Assembly: GCA_964509425.1 (NCBI GenBank)
Contig: CAZDWZ010000030.1
Coordinates: 1-21,283 of the forward strand
Length of the DNA: 21,283 nucleotides
Origin: CAZDWZ01 sp964509425
GTDB lineage: Bacteria > Bdellovibrionota_C > UBA2361 > SZUA-149 > CAZDWZ01
Direction of reading: 5' to 3'
A program made the position numbers and the translations under genes. This document shows positions 1 to 7,754 of the stretch, piece by piece. Position 1 is the first letter of the stretch, and each line of letters opens with the position of its first letter. Below the pieces are notes generated by a model, which ran no database searches, was not told the DNA's origin, and saw only the letters and a program-made list of their open reading frames with translations.

Positions 1-33
1 TAATAACCAAAAACATAGAGCATTAGTGAGAGT

Positions 34-644
<611 letters not shown>

Positions 645-661
645 CACCTCCGGTCTTTTCC

Positions 662-690
662 TTGTGTTGCCATCGGGTTGGGCGTAGAAA
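662..690 (+). promoter_or_regulatory. promoter-like elements just before gene 697
   Basis: TTGTGT at 662-667 and TAGAAA at 685-690 are separated by 17 bases, a sigma70-like spacing. The downstream element ends 6 bases before the ATG at 697, so a transcript would be leaderless or nearly so. No Shine-Dalgarno precedes that ATG. The match was found by eye, after noticing the same layout elsewhere in the window, and could be chance. Confidence 0.25.
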
Positions 691-696
691 CTCAGC

Positions 697-1137
697 ATGG
701 TTCGGTACTTCAAGAAATTCGATACCCGAATAACGGTTCATACCGGGGCTGGATCGATCGTTCCATTTGAGGCCATCGTGGATGAAAATGGCCGGCCTTA
801 TGAGTGGGGCGTTCTGCAAACTTCTGATGGGTATCTCATTTCCGAGCTGGAAAAGCTGATTCAGCGCCAGGTCGGTGGCGTGATGGAAATTGGCCAAGCC
901 GAGTACGAGGCGCTTAAAAAAAAAGAACAGCAGAAGTTATTGCCTTCTTGGAGAGAAACAGTGTGGCCCCGCAAAGCGTATCGCCAGCTCCTCGAAGACG
1001 TGCGCGCACTTGTTGCGGTGGATAGGACGGGCCGCCCGCTGCCGGCTGTCGTCAAGGGATTGCAGGCTGAATTTCAAACGCTGGCTCGTCCATTGGGCGC
1101 GCTTAATAATTGGCGTCCACAATCGATTGCTCGCTAA
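697..1137 (+). CDS. conserved-looking phage hypothetical protein
   Basis: The product is 146 residues, soluble, with no signal or membrane segment. Residues 1-75 look like a compact beta-rich fold (alternating hydrophobic strands, then a G-G-V-M-E-I strand). A charged helix follows (E-Y-E-A-L-K-K-K-E), then a helical, Arg-rich C-terminus. I recognise this style of small protein from phage virion gene clusters, where the E-Y-E-x-L-K-K helix recurs, but I cannot assign a function. Its stop codon directly abuts the ATG of the adaptor-like gene (TAA then ATG), so the two are almost certainly co-expressed. By position, just before the adaptor gene, it might be a head or neck accessory protein. Codons 916-924 are nine consecutive A bases, a potential slippage site. 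Confidence 0.65.
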   Translation: MVRYFKKFDTRITVHTGAGSIVPFEAIVDENGRPYEWGVLQTSDGYLISELEKLIQRQVGGVMEIGQAEYEALKKKEQQKLLPSWRETVWPRKAYRQLLEDVRALVAVDRTGRPLPAVVKGLQAEFQTLARPLGALNNWRPQSIAR

Positions 1138-2688
1138 ATGAAGACCTTCAAAGAATTCACAGATACGTTGCGCGGTGAAATCTGGCCCTCGGGAGAGGCT
1201 AAGACACTGAAGGCATCTCACACCACGCAGTTCATGGCGGCTTTCGTGGATCTGCAGAAGAACATCATTTGCCTCCAGCAGTACAATACCTCGGTCTATC
1301 CGAAATGCGCCAGGCATTGGGAGGACGGCGCGACAGTGGTGCCGCAAACGAACGGGGTTGTTCGCCGGATATTCTCGATCGCTAATGATGATTGGCGGGA
1401 CAAGGTGTGGTACTGGTCGGCCAATTATCTGGACATGCAGCGTTGGCAGAAGCGGCTCTGGGAAGCGGCCACTCCGGAGAACGTTGGTCTTCAGTCTTTG
1501 CCTCAAGGTTTTCGCTTTGATGATGGCACCGTTGATTCTGATCTCGGCCGAGCGCGCGTGGGGATTTGGGCGATTTATCGGCACCGCATTTATGTGGCGC
1601 CGTGGCTCCAGTCGAATGAGAAGCTGGTGGTGGAATGGGATGGGATCAAAGACAAATGGGAAGACGTCGACGGGATCGACGATACGTGGTGGACGAAAGA
1701 CGTTCAGGAGGCAGTCAAGCTGTACGTCAAGGCCAGGCACGAAAAGGACTACGGGGATTACGCGCTCGGGGAGCGGCTGGAGCGCGACTACAATTTGAAG
1801 CGGGCGGATTTGATGCTCGAGTGCCGGAAGAAGATTGAGCAACAGCAACAGCACGAATTGCCGGAGTCTAATACGTTCCTCACGGCGGCTGAGATTGAAG
1901 ATGATGTGGCTCCGTCCGAGACCGATAGTTACACGCATTGCTTCATCGGTGACTGGGGGGATGACAATTCCAATACCGATGCGGTGATTGAGAAATTGCT
2001 GGCTCAAAATCCGAGTTTGATTTTGACCCTTGGGGATAATGTTTATGGCTCGAATGATCCAGAGACGCTATTTGCCAAATTCGGGTCCGTGACGGTGAAG
2101 CCGTGCTGGGGAAACCATGACTATTCCGACGTTTCGCCGAACGATCTTTCCGCTTTGCTGGCGCTGTTCGACCTTCCGAACAATGAACGATATTACGAAG
2201 TGGTGGCTGGGCCGGTGCACTACTTCGTTCTGAATTCGAATACGCAGGAACCGAACGGTGGGTATGTGGACGCCACAACCAGCACGCAGACCTCGCAGAT
2301 GGCGATTTGGTTGAAGCTGAAGATGGCTCTGTCCACAGCGAAGTGGAAAGTGGTGATCATGCACCATGCTCCGTACACGTCAGATTCAACCCACACGCCC
2401 GGTGCCAGGTGGATGCGTTGGCCGTTTAAGACGTGGGGCGCTGATCTCGTTCTCGCCGGACATGGGCACAACAGTGAATTCATTGAAGTGAGTGATTTAC
2501 CGTACGTGACGTGCGGAATTGGCGGGCATTCGCTGCGCGCGTTCGGTGCCAATACTTCCGGGACGATTAAAAAGCAGTTCAATTCGAATTACGGCTTCCT
2601 AAAGTTGACGGCCGGCTGTTCGGAGTTGGTTTTGGATTTGATCGATAAAGAGGGGAATGAGCAGTATTCCTACACCATCACGAAATGA
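1138..2688 (+). CDS. adaptor-like virion protein fused to a purple-acid-phosphatase-type metallophosphoesterase
   Basis: The product is 516 residues with two parts. Residues 1-235 are Trp- and Tyr-rich, with a helical end (K171-D-K-W-E-D onward through a charged helix to about 233). They resemble podoviral head-to-tail adaptor proteins of the T7 gp11 kind, which dock under the portal; this is a judgement from composition and gene order. A short Gln-rich linker (235-238) leads to a calcineurin-like phosphoesterase at about 265-510. Its metal-binding motifs are complete and in order: G271-D272-W-G, G299-D300-N301-V-Y303, G325-N326-H327-D328, H409-H410, and G441-H442-G-H444. The aspartate-glycine first motif and Y303 fit the purple acid phosphatase branch, a two-metal phosphomonoesterase. 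The next gene starts 7 bases downstream. The substrate is unknown: host-surface phosphate groups are possible. Confidence 0.8.
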   Translation: MKTFKEFTDTLRGEIWPSGEAKTLKASHTTQFMAAFVDLQKNIICLQQYNTSVYPKCARHWEDGATVVPQTNGVVRRIFSIANDDWRDKVWYWSANYLDMQRWQKRLWEAATPENVGLQSLPQGFRFDDGTVDSDLGRARVGIWAIYRHRIYVAPWLQSNEKLVVEWDGIKDKWEDVDGIDDTWWTKDVQEAVKLYVKARHEKDYGDYALGERLERDYNLKRADLMLECRKKIEQQQQHELPESNTFLTAAEIEDDVAPSETDSYTHCFIGDWGDDNSNTDAVIEKLLAQNPSLILTLGDNVYGSNDPETLFAKFGSVTVKPCWGNHDYSDVSPNDLSALLALFDLPNNERYYEVVAGPVHYFVLNSNTQEPNGGYVDATTSTQTSQMAIWLKLKMALSTAKWKVVIMHHAPYTSDSTHTPGARWMRWPFKTWGADLVLAGHGHNSEFIEVSDLPYVTCGIGGHSLRAFGANTSGTIKKQFNSNYGFLKLTAGCSELVLDLIDKEGNEQYSYTITK

Positions 2689-2695
2689 AAAATTT

Positions 2696-3340
2696 ATGAA
2701 TAAATTTATTATTGTTGGATTGATTTCGGTTGCAGTGTCTGTGTTTGGGCAGGTGCGGACGCCTGATTTCCGATCTGCGGCGCGACCTCCGTCTGATTCT
2801 GATTCTGGGAACGTGGGTGATCTGTGGATAAATTGGTTGGACCAGGATATTTACATTCGAACAAATGGGCCGAGTGTGACAAGTAATGCTTGGGGGCCGT
2901 TCATGGATGGTGGAAGTTCGACGTTCTCTCAGTTGATGATTGGGAGTGGGACGCTAGCAACAAATTATTATGCTCCAATCCCGCAATTGTTGAGCATCGC
3001 TGAAGGGTCGAGCAGTGCTCCAGACACGACGCAAGGGCCAGTAGCTAAAGTCTCAAGAATCCAGGAAATGAGTGCCTCAGGGATTAGCGGAGATGGTAGT
3101 GATTACGCAGCCGCTTTTCAGGCGATAAATATCGGAACGGTATCCAATGAGGTGCAAACAGTTGGTGTTTATGGTGTCGCAAAGACGTATTCGACAGTTT
3201 CTTCTCCGAGCGGAGCTGATGATGGATCAATTACGATTTCAACCTCTGGAAATGTTCTTGTAGGGGTGACTTTGACACAAAATAAAGCTTGTACTCTTAC
3301 TTACGACTCTGGTGCAGCGAAATGGTTTGTTCCTAATTGA
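2696..3340 (+). CDS. small protein with Sec-type signal sequence, beta-rich, unknown function
   Basis: The product is 214 residues from ATG 2696. A longer frame starting at ATG 2657 exists, but it would overlap the previous gene and bury the hydrophobic start, so I prefer 2696. Residues 1-19 form a classic n-h-c signal (M-N-K then a hydrophobic stretch ending S-V-F-G before Q19), with no lipobox cysteine. Residues 35-70 contain a G-D-L-W-I-N-W / D-I-Y-I-R-T-N-G segment like those in carbohydrate-facing tail or fibre proteins. Residues 150-214 alternate polar and hydrophobic residues like a beta-barrel or jelly-roll. The product is rich in Ser, Thr and Gly. It may be exported and act at the cell surface, or the hydrophobic start may serve virion assembly. 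I do not recognise the family. Confidence 0.7.
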   Translation: MNKFIIVGLISVAVSVFGQVRTPDFRSAARPPSDSDSGNVGDLWINWLDQDIYIRTNGPSVTSNAWGPFMDGGSSTFSQLMIGSGTLATNYYAPIPQLLSIAEGSSSAPDTTQGPVAKVSRIQEMSASGISGDGSDYAAAFQAINIGTVSNEVQTVGVYGVAKTYSTVSSPSGADDGSITISTSGNVLVGVTLTQNKACTLTYDSGAAKWFVPN

Positions 3341-3348
3341 CATGATTT

Positions 3349-5001
3349 ATGGGATTAGAATTTGATAACCTGATTAACGAGGGATGTGTGCCTGGAACCG
3401 AGGGCGACGTCGACGTTAATCCAGCTACGTGCAGTGATATTCCTCCCGAGCCCCCTTCCGTTGATGATCGTTGCGCGGATCCCGCTTTTTATGCGGAACA
3501 TCCAGAGCTGTGTGCCGGCTATGCAATTCTGATCCTGAAACCCGCCTTTGCGTTGACGACGCCCGGCGGCACCGTCCAGTACAAGACATACTTGCGGGCG
3601 TCTGGTGACGAGGTTGAAGTGACGAATGGATTGGCCTATGCGGTGGGCGATGTCACGAAGGCCATTATCGAAGTGGATGATGGATTGTTGACGGGTGTGG
3701 CGGCTGGGATCACCACGGTTTCCGTCACATGGGAGAATCTGACGGCCTTTGCTCAGGTGCAGGTGGTGGAGAGTTGCGCCAACCAGGTTGGGAATTTTTG
3801 CCTGTTAATCGATAATTCTCAGAGTTCTTCAGTGGCGTTTTCGTCCACGTACGCGTCTCGGCTGGTGTTTGCAAAAGAGGCTGCGTCCCGCTTTGTCGAG
3901 AGTGTTAATTTCTCGAAGGACAAAGTCGCGGTTGCTTATTTCAACCAGTCCGGACAGTTGGTTCTGACTTTGACATCTACCGAGTCGGATGCTCTGGCCG
4001 CGATTGCTGGGATCACGTCCACGGCGCTCAAAACGAATATCTCAGCCGGCCTTAAGGTAGCCATGGATCACTTGAATTCCTCCAGTGGAATTAAGTGCGT
4101 GGTCTTGTTTTCGGATGGCGAGAACAATCAAGGCGATAATCCGCATTTGCTGGCTACTCCATGGAAGGATTCCGGAAAGATTTTGATCGGCGTGGCTCTG
4201 CGGGCCTGGGGCACTTATTTCGATTTGATGTACCGGTTGGCTTCGCCGGGATATTTCCTCAGTGCCTATGAGGATACCGAGGATGACGTGATTGAAACCT
4301 TGCTGGGGTTGAAATCGTATCTTTGTTCGGCGGATTGCGTTCCCGCGGTGCCGGGGACATTCCCAAAGGCCAAACTGAATTACGATGACTTCACGAACTG
4401 GGACGTGTTTCAGGGGGCTGTCGATTTGATCGGACTGGACCAGTGGGATGTTCAGCCGGGGAACGGTTTGTACGTTGATCTGGCTGGGACCTATGACGTG
4501 GCTAATGGAATTTTGATCGAGAAGCCCGGTGGCTTGTTGAGCAAGGTTGCGTATTCGTTCGTCAGTGGGACTGATTACCGGTTTTCGATTGATGTGGCCG
4601 GGAACAATGTTGGACGCCCGAATACCGATACCGTGCGGGTGCGGATCGTCAGTGAAGACGGGTTGACGACTTACTTGGACGAAACGATTACGCCGACATC
4701 CAACTCAATGCCGTTTACCACTTATGATTTCGATTTCACGGCGGCCGCCACCAAGAGCGCCAAGATCAAAATTGAAATGGTCGAAGGTGCGAGCAGCAGT
4801 GGACGGAACTGCGGCCCGCTCATCGACAATGTTTTGTTGGAGAACTTGGATGCGCCGGCCACAATGTTGGATGACGATTTCGATGATGAGAATCAAACTG
4901 TGATTCCTTTGTCCTATTCGTATTACGGGCCATGCCTTGAGGCTCCGCCAGGAACGCAGGCAGCCGATCCGAACCCGCCCACTCCGCCGGTCGAGGGTTG
5001 A
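3349..5001 (+). CDS. large adhesin: Ig-like + von Willebrand A + carbohydrate-binding-like domains
   Basis: The product is 550 residues with no signal peptide. Residues 1-58 are Cys- and Pro-rich (C13, C28, C42, C55). Residues about 60-140 resemble a bacterial Ig-like group 2 domain (L-T-T-P-G-G-T-V start, G-V-A-A-G-I-T-T-V turn). Residues about 148-322 are a von Willebrand A domain with an intact metal-ion-dependent adhesion site: D155-x-S157-x-S159, T229, and S255-D256-G257. Residues about 340-500 look like a galactose-binding-type jelly roll, with the typical N-W-D-V-F-Q-G start and the closing L-I-D-N-V-L-L-E strand. The tail is Pro-rich. VWA domains bind protein or sugar ligands through a divalent metal; the other two domains are common in surface adhesins. 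As a tail-region gene it is a likely receptor-binding or host-attachment protein. It is followed at once by the palindromic regulatory region. Confidence 0.8.
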   Translation: MGLEFDNLINEGCVPGTEGDVDVNPATCSDIPPEPPSVDDRCADPAFYAEHPELCAGYAILILKPAFALTTPGGTVQYKTYLRASGDEVEVTNGLAYAVGDVTKAIIEVDDGLLTGVAAGITTVSVTWENLTAFAQVQVVESCANQVGNFCLLIDNSQSSSVAFSSTYASRLVFAKEAASRFVESVNFSKDKVAVAYFNQSGQLVLTLTSTESDALAAIAGITSTALKTNISAGLKVAMDHLNSSSGIKCVVLFSDGENNQGDNPHLLATPWKDSGKILIGVALRAWGTYFDLMYRLASPGYFLSAYEDTEDDVIETLLGLKSYLCSADCVPAVPGTFPKAKLNYDDFTNWDVFQGAVDLIGLDQWDVQPGNGLYVDLAGTYDVANGILIEKPGGLLSKVAYSFVSGTDYRFSIDVAGNNVGRPNTDTVRVRIVSEDGLTTYLDETITPTSNSMPFTTYDFDFTAAATKSAKIKIEMVEGASSSGRNCGPLIDNVLLENLDAPATMLDDDFDDENQTVIPLSYSYYGPCLEAPPGTQAADPNPPTPPVEG

Positions 5002-5008
5002 TTTTTGT

Positions 5009-5047
5009 CCTCTTGCCAAGAGGTTAACAATTTGTTAATCTCTTGGC
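5009..5047. promoter_or_regulatory. overlapping palindromes: probable operator of the HTH regulator
   Basis: A near-perfect inverted repeat pairs 5015-5030 (GCCAAGAGGTTAACAA) with 5032-5047, with a single mismatch that becomes a G-U pair in RNA. A second, perfect palindrome (CCTCTTG-C-CAAGAGG) occupies 5009-5023 and shares the left arm. CTCTTG or its complement therefore occurs three times, at 5010-5015, 5017-5022 and 5040-5045. No T-run follows, so this is not a normal intrinsic terminator. The site lies directly before a small HTH gene and overlaps its likely -35 box, which is what an autoregulated operator looks like. The two RNA hairpins exclude each other, so a role in attenuation is also possible. 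Confidence 0.65.
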
Positions 5048-5060
5048 TGTTCACTCAAAT
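5032..5060 (+). promoter_or_regulatory. probable promoter of the glycan-modification operon
   Basis: TTGTTA at 5032-5037 and TCAAAT at 5055-5060 are 17 bases apart, each matching four of six sigma70 consensus positions. The -10-like box ends 6 bases before ATG 5067, so the message would be leaderless or nearly so. The -35 box lies inside the right arm of the palindrome, so a protein bound there would block RNA polymerase. Confidence 0.45.
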
Positions 5061-5066
5061 ACTCAA

Positions 5067-5285
5067 ATGAGAAAAAATAAATGCCCCGTCTGCGGATATG
5101 ACGTGGTTGAGATTCCGAGGTCAGCCGGAAAAGAGTTACGGAAAAAGCGGGAATCCAAGGAGATTTGCCAGCAGGCAGTAGCTGCGCAGCTTGGAGTGTC
5201 GGTCGGCTATGTTTCCATGCTTGAGCTTGGGCAGAGGAAGTTGAATCACGATTTCGTTCACCGGTTTCTGGCTTTTGTAAAATGA
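5067..5285 (+). CDS. small zinc-knuckle / XRE-type HTH regulator
   Basis: The product is 72 residues from ATG 5067. A TTG-started frame from 5043 would run through the operator and promoter, so I reject it. Residues 6-9 form a C-P-V-C-G zinc knuckle, with a lone C34 further on. Residues about 23-66 form a Cro/XRE helix-turn-helix: L-R-K-K-R-E first helix, Q-A-V-A-A-Q-L-G-V-S second helix and turn, G-Y-V-S-M-L-E-L-G recognition helix. The domain order (short Cys motif then HTH) recalls compact zinc-ribbon/HTH proteins, although the ribbon is incomplete. It probably binds the palindrome 20-58 bases upstream of its own start and controls the six enzyme genes behind it. Its stop overlaps the next start (ATGA at 5282), so it is the first gene of the operon. 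Confidence 0.8.
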   Translation: MRKNKCPVCGYDVVEIPRSAGKELRKKRESKEICQQAVAAQLGVSVGYVSMLELGQRKLNHDFVHRFLAFVK

Positions 5286-6304
5286 GTCGGCTCACTATTC
5301 AGGCAGCCGTGAATACGTTCACGGGTTACGGGCAATTATTCTGTGAGGTCTTTGCTGGACTGGAAAAACTGGGTGTTTTCTGCTCCGTGCGTTCCATCGA
5401 AATGTCGGAGCCGTTTGGGGCCGTGGTGCCCGTTGAAATCAAATCCCGGGTCGTGCAGTGTCCGCAGCCGGAGCCGTGGGAGCTGATCATTCGAAACCCG
5501 AACCACCTTCCGACGCCGGGCAAGAAGACGGTGTACTTCACGATGTACGAATCAACGATTCTGCCGAAGGATTGGGTCTCTATTTTGAATCAGGCCACGA
5601 TCGTGGTTGTGCCCTGCCAGTGGAATGCTCGCCACTTCGCTGAGTCTGGCGTAACGGTTCCGATTCATGTTATTCCCCTGGGGGTATCGCCGGAGATTTT
5701 CAATTACATGCCGGCGCATGAAGATGGCGTGTTCCGGGTTGGCGTGGCTGGGCGGGTGGCGCATGGACCAGTGCGCAAGGGGATTCAATCGGCGATTGAT
5801 GTTTTCATGAAGGCGTTCCATTCCGTCGATAATGTCGAGTTGCTGGTCAAGGTGCACCCTGATTGTGAGGTGAAAAAGACGGATGATCGGAGGGTGAAGA
5901 TTATCCGCGAGCATATGCAGTGGCACCAGGTTCGAAAGTGGTTTTCGTCGATCGATGTTTTTCTTTCCATGGCGCGTGCGGAGGGGTTTGGACTTTGGCA
6001 ATTGCAGGCGATGGCGTGCGGCCGCCCGGTGATTGCCGCTGCGTACGGTGGGTTGGCCGATTTTCTGACGGAACAATCGTCTTACCTTTTGCCATTTGTG
6101 GAGCAGTCAATACCGGAACTGGGTTTGGGAAAATGGGCGGAAATTGATGAGCAGGCGGCTATCCGCGCATTGTTGCGGGCGTATTCCGATTTCGAAGAGC
6201 AAAGGGAGAAGGGGCGACTTTCCGCGATGGCTGCTTCCAGGTTAACATGGGACCATACTGTTCGAAAATTGCACCATCTGTTAATGGAGGTTGGCGCTCT
6301 GTGA
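5282..6304 (+). CDS. GT4-type glycosyltransferase (GT-B fold)
   Basis: The product is 340 residues, close to a short GT4 enzyme, and would be cytoplasmic. The N-terminal Rossmann half opens with an N-T-F-T-G-Y-G loop (11-17), the usual acceptor-side glycine motif. The C-terminal donor-binding half has P132-L-G-V, G157-R then R165-K-G, and E234-G-F-G-L followed by A-M-A-C-G-R-P-V. In GT4 enzymes this region is the E-x7-E motif that holds the nucleotide sugar. Here the second glutamate is Q242, an unusual substitution. The gene overlaps the regulator upstream (ATGA) and the next gene downstream (GTGA at 6301), so translation is coupled. The expected role is retaining transfer of a sugar from a nucleotide donor to a glycan or protein. 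Donor and acceptor cannot be read from the sequence. Confidence 0.85.
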   Translation: MSRLTIQAAVNTFTGYGQLFCEVFAGLEKLGVFCSVRSIEMSEPFGAVVPVEIKSRVVQCPQPEPWELIIRNPNHLPTPGKKTVYFTMYESTILPKDWVSILNQATIVVVPCQWNARHFAESGVTVPIHVIPLGVSPEIFNYMPAHEDGVFRVGVAGRVAHGPVRKGIQSAIDVFMKAFHSVDNVELLVKVHPDCEVKKTDDRRVKIIREHMQWHQVRKWFSSIDVFLSMARAEGFGLWQLQAMACGRPVIAAAYGGLADFLTEQSSYLLPFVEQSIPELGLGKWAEIDEQAAIRALLRAYSDFEEQREKGRLSAMAASRLTWDHTVRKLHHLLMEVGAL

Positions 6305-7011
6305 ATTCATTTCTGCATGCCGGGGATCTTGGGGACATTGTTTATTCGCTTCCCACCATAAAGGCCCTTGAGGGTGGGAATTTGTATCTTAACCGTTGGC
6401 CGAATCGGACGCGGGTCCAAATGAACCAAGAGCAAATCGATTTCATTTCCCCATTATTGCTGGAGCAACATTTCATTTCCTCAGTGGATCAATACCGCGG
6501 GCAGTCGGTGTGTTACGACTTGAATTATTTCCGGGAGTATTGGTCCAAAAACGCGGAGTTTGGCGTCTCAATTGCGGAGTGGCATTGCCGGGCTTTTAAG
6601 GTGGACTCGAGCGTGATCAACGAGCCGTGGTTGATTGTCGAAAAGAGGACAGTCTGCCCTGTTGTTTTTCATCGGTCGGCTCGGTACCACAATCCTGAAT
6701 TTCCATGGAAAAGGATCGTTGATCGTTATCGGGATCGGGCCTGCTTCCTGGGGCTCAAATCTGAGCATGTTGAGTTTGAGTCAAAGTTTGGGCATGTGCG
6801 TTTTTTTCAGGCCAGCAATGCGCTGGAGATGGCTGAAGTGATTGCGGGCGCTTCCCTGTTCGTCGGGAATCAATCCCTGCCGGCGGCGATTGCGGAGGGG
6901 CTCAAAGTCCCGAAGATCCTTGAGGTCTTCATGATCGATCCAAACTGCTGCTTCGAGCGGATGGATTCACAGCATATTTTTACGAGGAACGTTTACCTTC
7001 CAAATGTATGA
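6301..7011 (+). CDS. GT9 / heptosyltransferase-like glycosyltransferase
   Basis: The product is 236 residues from GTG 6301, which overlaps the GT4 stop as GTGA and has GGAGG at 6286-6290, 10 bases upstream. A longer frame from ATG 6247 would add 18 residues read out of frame through the GT4 end, so I reject it. The start reads H6-A-G-D-L-G-D-I-V-Y-S-L-P-T-I-K-A-L, the N-terminal loop of GT9/ADP-heptose transferase-like proteins. Near the C-terminus F187-V-G-N-Q-S-L-P-A-A-I-A-E-G-L-K-V-P matches the family's V-G-N/D-S-G-P-x-H-x-A-A-A-L-G-x-P donor loop, though with Q-S-L in place of D-S-G. It is shorter than a full heptosyltransferase (about 320-350 residues), so the GT-B fold is compact. The expected role is sugar transfer in the same glycan pathway. 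Confidence 0.7.
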   Translation: MNSFLHAGDLGDIVYSLPTIKALEGGNLYLNRWPNRTRVQMNQEQIDFISPLLLEQHFISSVDQYRGQSVCYDLNYFREYWSKNAEFGVSIAEWHCRAFKVDSSVINEPWLIVEKRTVCPVVFHRSARYHNPEFPWKRIVDRYRDRACFLGLKSEHVEFESKFGHVRFFQASNALEMAEVIAGASLFVGNQSLPAAIAEGLKVPKILEVFMIDPNCCFERMDSQHIFTRNVYLPNV

Positions 7012-7754
7012 GCGAAATTCACCTGGGCATGATTGTTCGGAACGAGTATGAAGTCCTTGGTTCGTTTCTGAAGGCGATTGATGGGCTTCCGTTTGGGCTG
7101 AAGGTGGCGCACGATCAAGGATCTTCAGATCACACCGTTCGCATGCTGGTTGATGGCCGTTTCAATGTGGCGAAACGTGTTTGGCCGGGTTCTTTTGCTG
7201 AGGCCAGAAACAGACTGGTTCATGCTTTTGAGGGTATAGGTGCTCCGGGATGGGTGTTGATGCTGGATGCGGATGAAGCTATCAGCAGTCAGTCGTTTTT
7301 TAATTTACAGAGGCTTTTGCGGGGGTTTCGTAGGTTGCATCCATATCAACCTTTTTTCCAACAGGATTATGATGCTGATGCTGTGGCCGTGGCCCGGATA
7401 AATCTCATTCGATATAAAGGGGAGATGTACCAGGAAATTGGAAATTGGCCTGATTTCCAAGCTCGATGTGTGCGGATTAATTCCGGGGTGACTTTCACGA
7501 AATCAGTTCACGAAGAGTTGCGGGATGGGCGTGTATGTTACGAGACGAGCATCATTATCCATCACTACGGATGGCTGAAGTCTCCCGCGGATTGCTGGCG
7601 CCGGTCCCAGAACTACGAGAACATGAAGGCTGGCCTGCCTGAAGTGGAAGAGATTCCAGAGTGGGCTCAGAAGATGACGTCGGATGAATTCTTCGAGAAA
7701 ATGAGCGAGCGGCACAAGTTCATCCCGTTCCACGGTGAGCACCCTTGGATGTGA
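7008..7754 (+). CDS. GT2-type glycosyltransferase (GT-A fold)
   Basis: The product is 248 residues, starting at ATG 7008 inside the previous stop (ATGA). Motifs in order: L6-G-M-I-V-R-N-E at the first strand, D36-Q-G-S-S-D41-H-T (the nucleotide-binding loop, usually D-x-G-S-x-D-x-T), F63-A-E-A-R-N-R, and D87-A-D89-E90. The last is the D-x-D metal site that binds the donor diphosphate. Later come H168-E-E-L and H185-H-Y-G, the acceptor-side and active-site histidine motifs seen in the GT2 subgroup related to bacterial cell-surface and peptide glycosyltransferases. There is no membrane segment, so this is a soluble transferase. It is expected to be inverting. Translation is coupled on both sides. 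Confidence 0.85.
   Translation: MSEIHLGMIVRNEYEVLGSFLKAIDGLPFGLKVAHDQGSSDHTVRMLVDGRFNVAKRVWPGSFAEARNRLVHAFEGIGAPGWVLMLDADEAISSQSFFNLQRLLRGFRRLHPYQPFFQQDYDADAVAVARINLIRYKGEMYQEIGNWPDFQARCVRINSGVTFTKSVHEELRDGRVCYETSIIIHHYGWLKSPADCWRRSQNYENMKAGLPEVEEIPEWAQKMTSDEFFEKMSERHKFIPFHGEHPWM

Noticed and set aside
916..924. Nine-A run as a programmed frameshift site in the gene at 697
   Set aside because: The zero frame continues sensibly to a stop abutting the next gene. The +1 extension to 1141 has no meaningful composition, and there is no tail-chaperone context.
937..2007. Long antisense frame (356 codons) opposite the adaptor-phosphatase gene
   Set aside because: It lies opposite a gene with intact phosphatase motifs, has no recognisable domain or ribosome site, and has an odd Arg/Pro/Ile-rich composition typical of a shadow frame. 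The same holds for the antisense frames at 5552-6076, 17375-18133 and 20321-21082.
5009..5047. Hairpin as intrinsic terminator of the adhesin gene
   Set aside because: No T-run follows either stem, and the sequence is an AT-balanced palindrome over a promoter-like region. An operator or RNA switch fits better.
6247..6300. ATG 6247 as start of the GT9-like gene
   Set aside because: It would add residues read through the end of GT4 out of frame. GTG 6301 has GGAGG upstream, overlaps the stop as GTGA, and starts right at the conserved H-A-G-D-L-G-D motif.
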